Positions 63,765 through 64,000 of a stretch of DNA of 64,000 bases are shown one piece after another. How positions within the stretch are numbered: the first letter of the stretch is position 1; each line of letters begins with the position of its first letter. Below the pieces are notes generated by a model that was not told the DNA's origin, made no database searches, and was given only the letters and a program-made list of their open reading frames with translations. The stretch is from Chitinivibrionales bacterium. Lineage in GTDB: Bacteria; Fibrobacterota; Chitinivibrionia; Chitinivibrionales; WJKA01. Position numbers and translations under genes: made by a program. The stretch covers positions 1 to 64,000 of the forward strand of contig WJLZ01000215.1 of assembly GCA_014728215.1 (NCBI GenBank), in the 5' to 3' direction.

Positions 63765-64000
63765 ATGCAGGAAAATCTGGAACTATTCACCGCTCAATCG
63801 GGGCAGTTGTCTGCAAAAGTCAAAACGGATGAAACGTCCTATCGTCACCTCCATTCTCTGGTAAAACCCGAGGATGAGCATGTGCATTTTGGTGATATAG
63901 AATTCTGGGGTGATATCATTATCTTTGCAGGGATCGGCCTGGGATACCATATTACCGATAAAATCGATCGTCTGCCATCATCTACAAAAATCATTATCAT
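63765..64000 (+). CDS. N-terminal part of a DUF115/Maf-like glycosyltransferase (runs off the window)
   Basis: The open frame continues past the window end (78 codons seen). A GGAG ribosome site lies ten bases before the ATG at 63765; an ATG nine bases earlier is too close to it. After a short helical lead, the phrase IIIFAGIGLGYHI is the nucleotide-fold start found in DUF115/motility-associated glycosyltransferase proteins, and SSTKIIII would be the next strand. These proteins modify flagellin or other surface proteins with nonulosonic acids. With only 78 residues the call is tentative. Confidence 0.55.
   Translation, partial: MQENLELFTAQSGQLSAKVKTDETSYRHLHSLVKPEDEHVHFGDIEFWGDIIIFAGIGLGYHITDKIDRLPSSTKIII

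Noticed and set aside
1-64000. CRISPR arrays, tRNA and rRNA genes
   Set aside because: No regularly spaced direct repeats and no cloverleaf or rRNA-like sequence seen in the gaps inspected.

Overview
This 64 kb window comes from a Gram-negative bacterium with moderate GC. Outer-membrane barrels ending in Phe, lipobox lipoproteins, a TonB receptor and a LolCDE/LolA-like export operon show a double membrane. The gene style (groES-groEL-hrcA-grpE-dnaK-dnaJ in one block, fused alpha+beta 2-oxoacid dehydrogenase E1, many hybrid kinases, GxxExxY gene with GCAAAGGCG repeats, ATCAGCG-type repeats) would fit the FCB superphylum, perhaps a Chitinivibrionia-like Fibrobacterota. That placement is inference only. 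No rRNA, tRNA, CRISPR array, prophage or intact insertion sequence was seen. Coding density is high and no gene is clearly broken.

Layout. 0.3-6.5 kb (minus): a TetR-controlled operon for a LolA-like carrier, two FtsX-type permeases, an ATPase and an outer-membrane barrel, i.e. a candidate envelope-spanning lipid or lipoprotein export route. 6.5-9.1 kb: long-form GMP synthase and a small HAMP membrane protein. 9.1-16.6 kb (minus): the complete heat-shock chaperone set, with one CIRCE operator and sigma70-like promoter in front of groES. 16.6-22.4 kb: TPR protein, HU, thioredoxin-like protein, proC, rho with a long leader, and a hexapeptide acetyltransferase. 22.5-26 kb: an 1156-residue protein resembling glycoside phosphorylases. 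26.1-31.5 kb (minus): 2-oxoacid dehydrogenase complex (E2, E3, fused E1) whose promoter is overlapped by repeated TTGTGCA motifs. 31.8-38.3 kb (plus): DeoR regulator, Zn dehydrogenase, PHP protein, SDR and L-fucose isomerase, a deoxysugar or polyol pathway lacking an obvious kinase and aldolase.

38.4-51.7 kb is a signalling block: a membrane hybrid histidine kinase, a GspE/PilB ATPase with an N-terminal receiver-like domain, an 1117-residue protein with four copies of a ~147-residue repeat and a degenerate GGDEF tail, a Ser/Thr kinase, a single-domain receiver and a large BarA-type hybrid kinase. 52-57.7 kb holds small accessory genes (cupin, secreted flavodoxin-like protein, GxxExxY protein, Ca/Na exchanger) and a lipoprotein with a C-terminal propeller-like repeat region, interspersed with several families of short dispersed repeats.

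57.9-63.5 kb is a metal/cofactor region. A cobalamin riboswitch precedes a BtuB-like TonB receptor, followed by a beta-propeller lipoprotein in the position that BtuG has in Bacteroidetes. Divergently lies a ZnuA-like metal-binding lipoprotein whose leader can fold into a compact nested hairpin. The window ends inside a gene whose start resembles the DUF115/Maf glycosyltransferase family.
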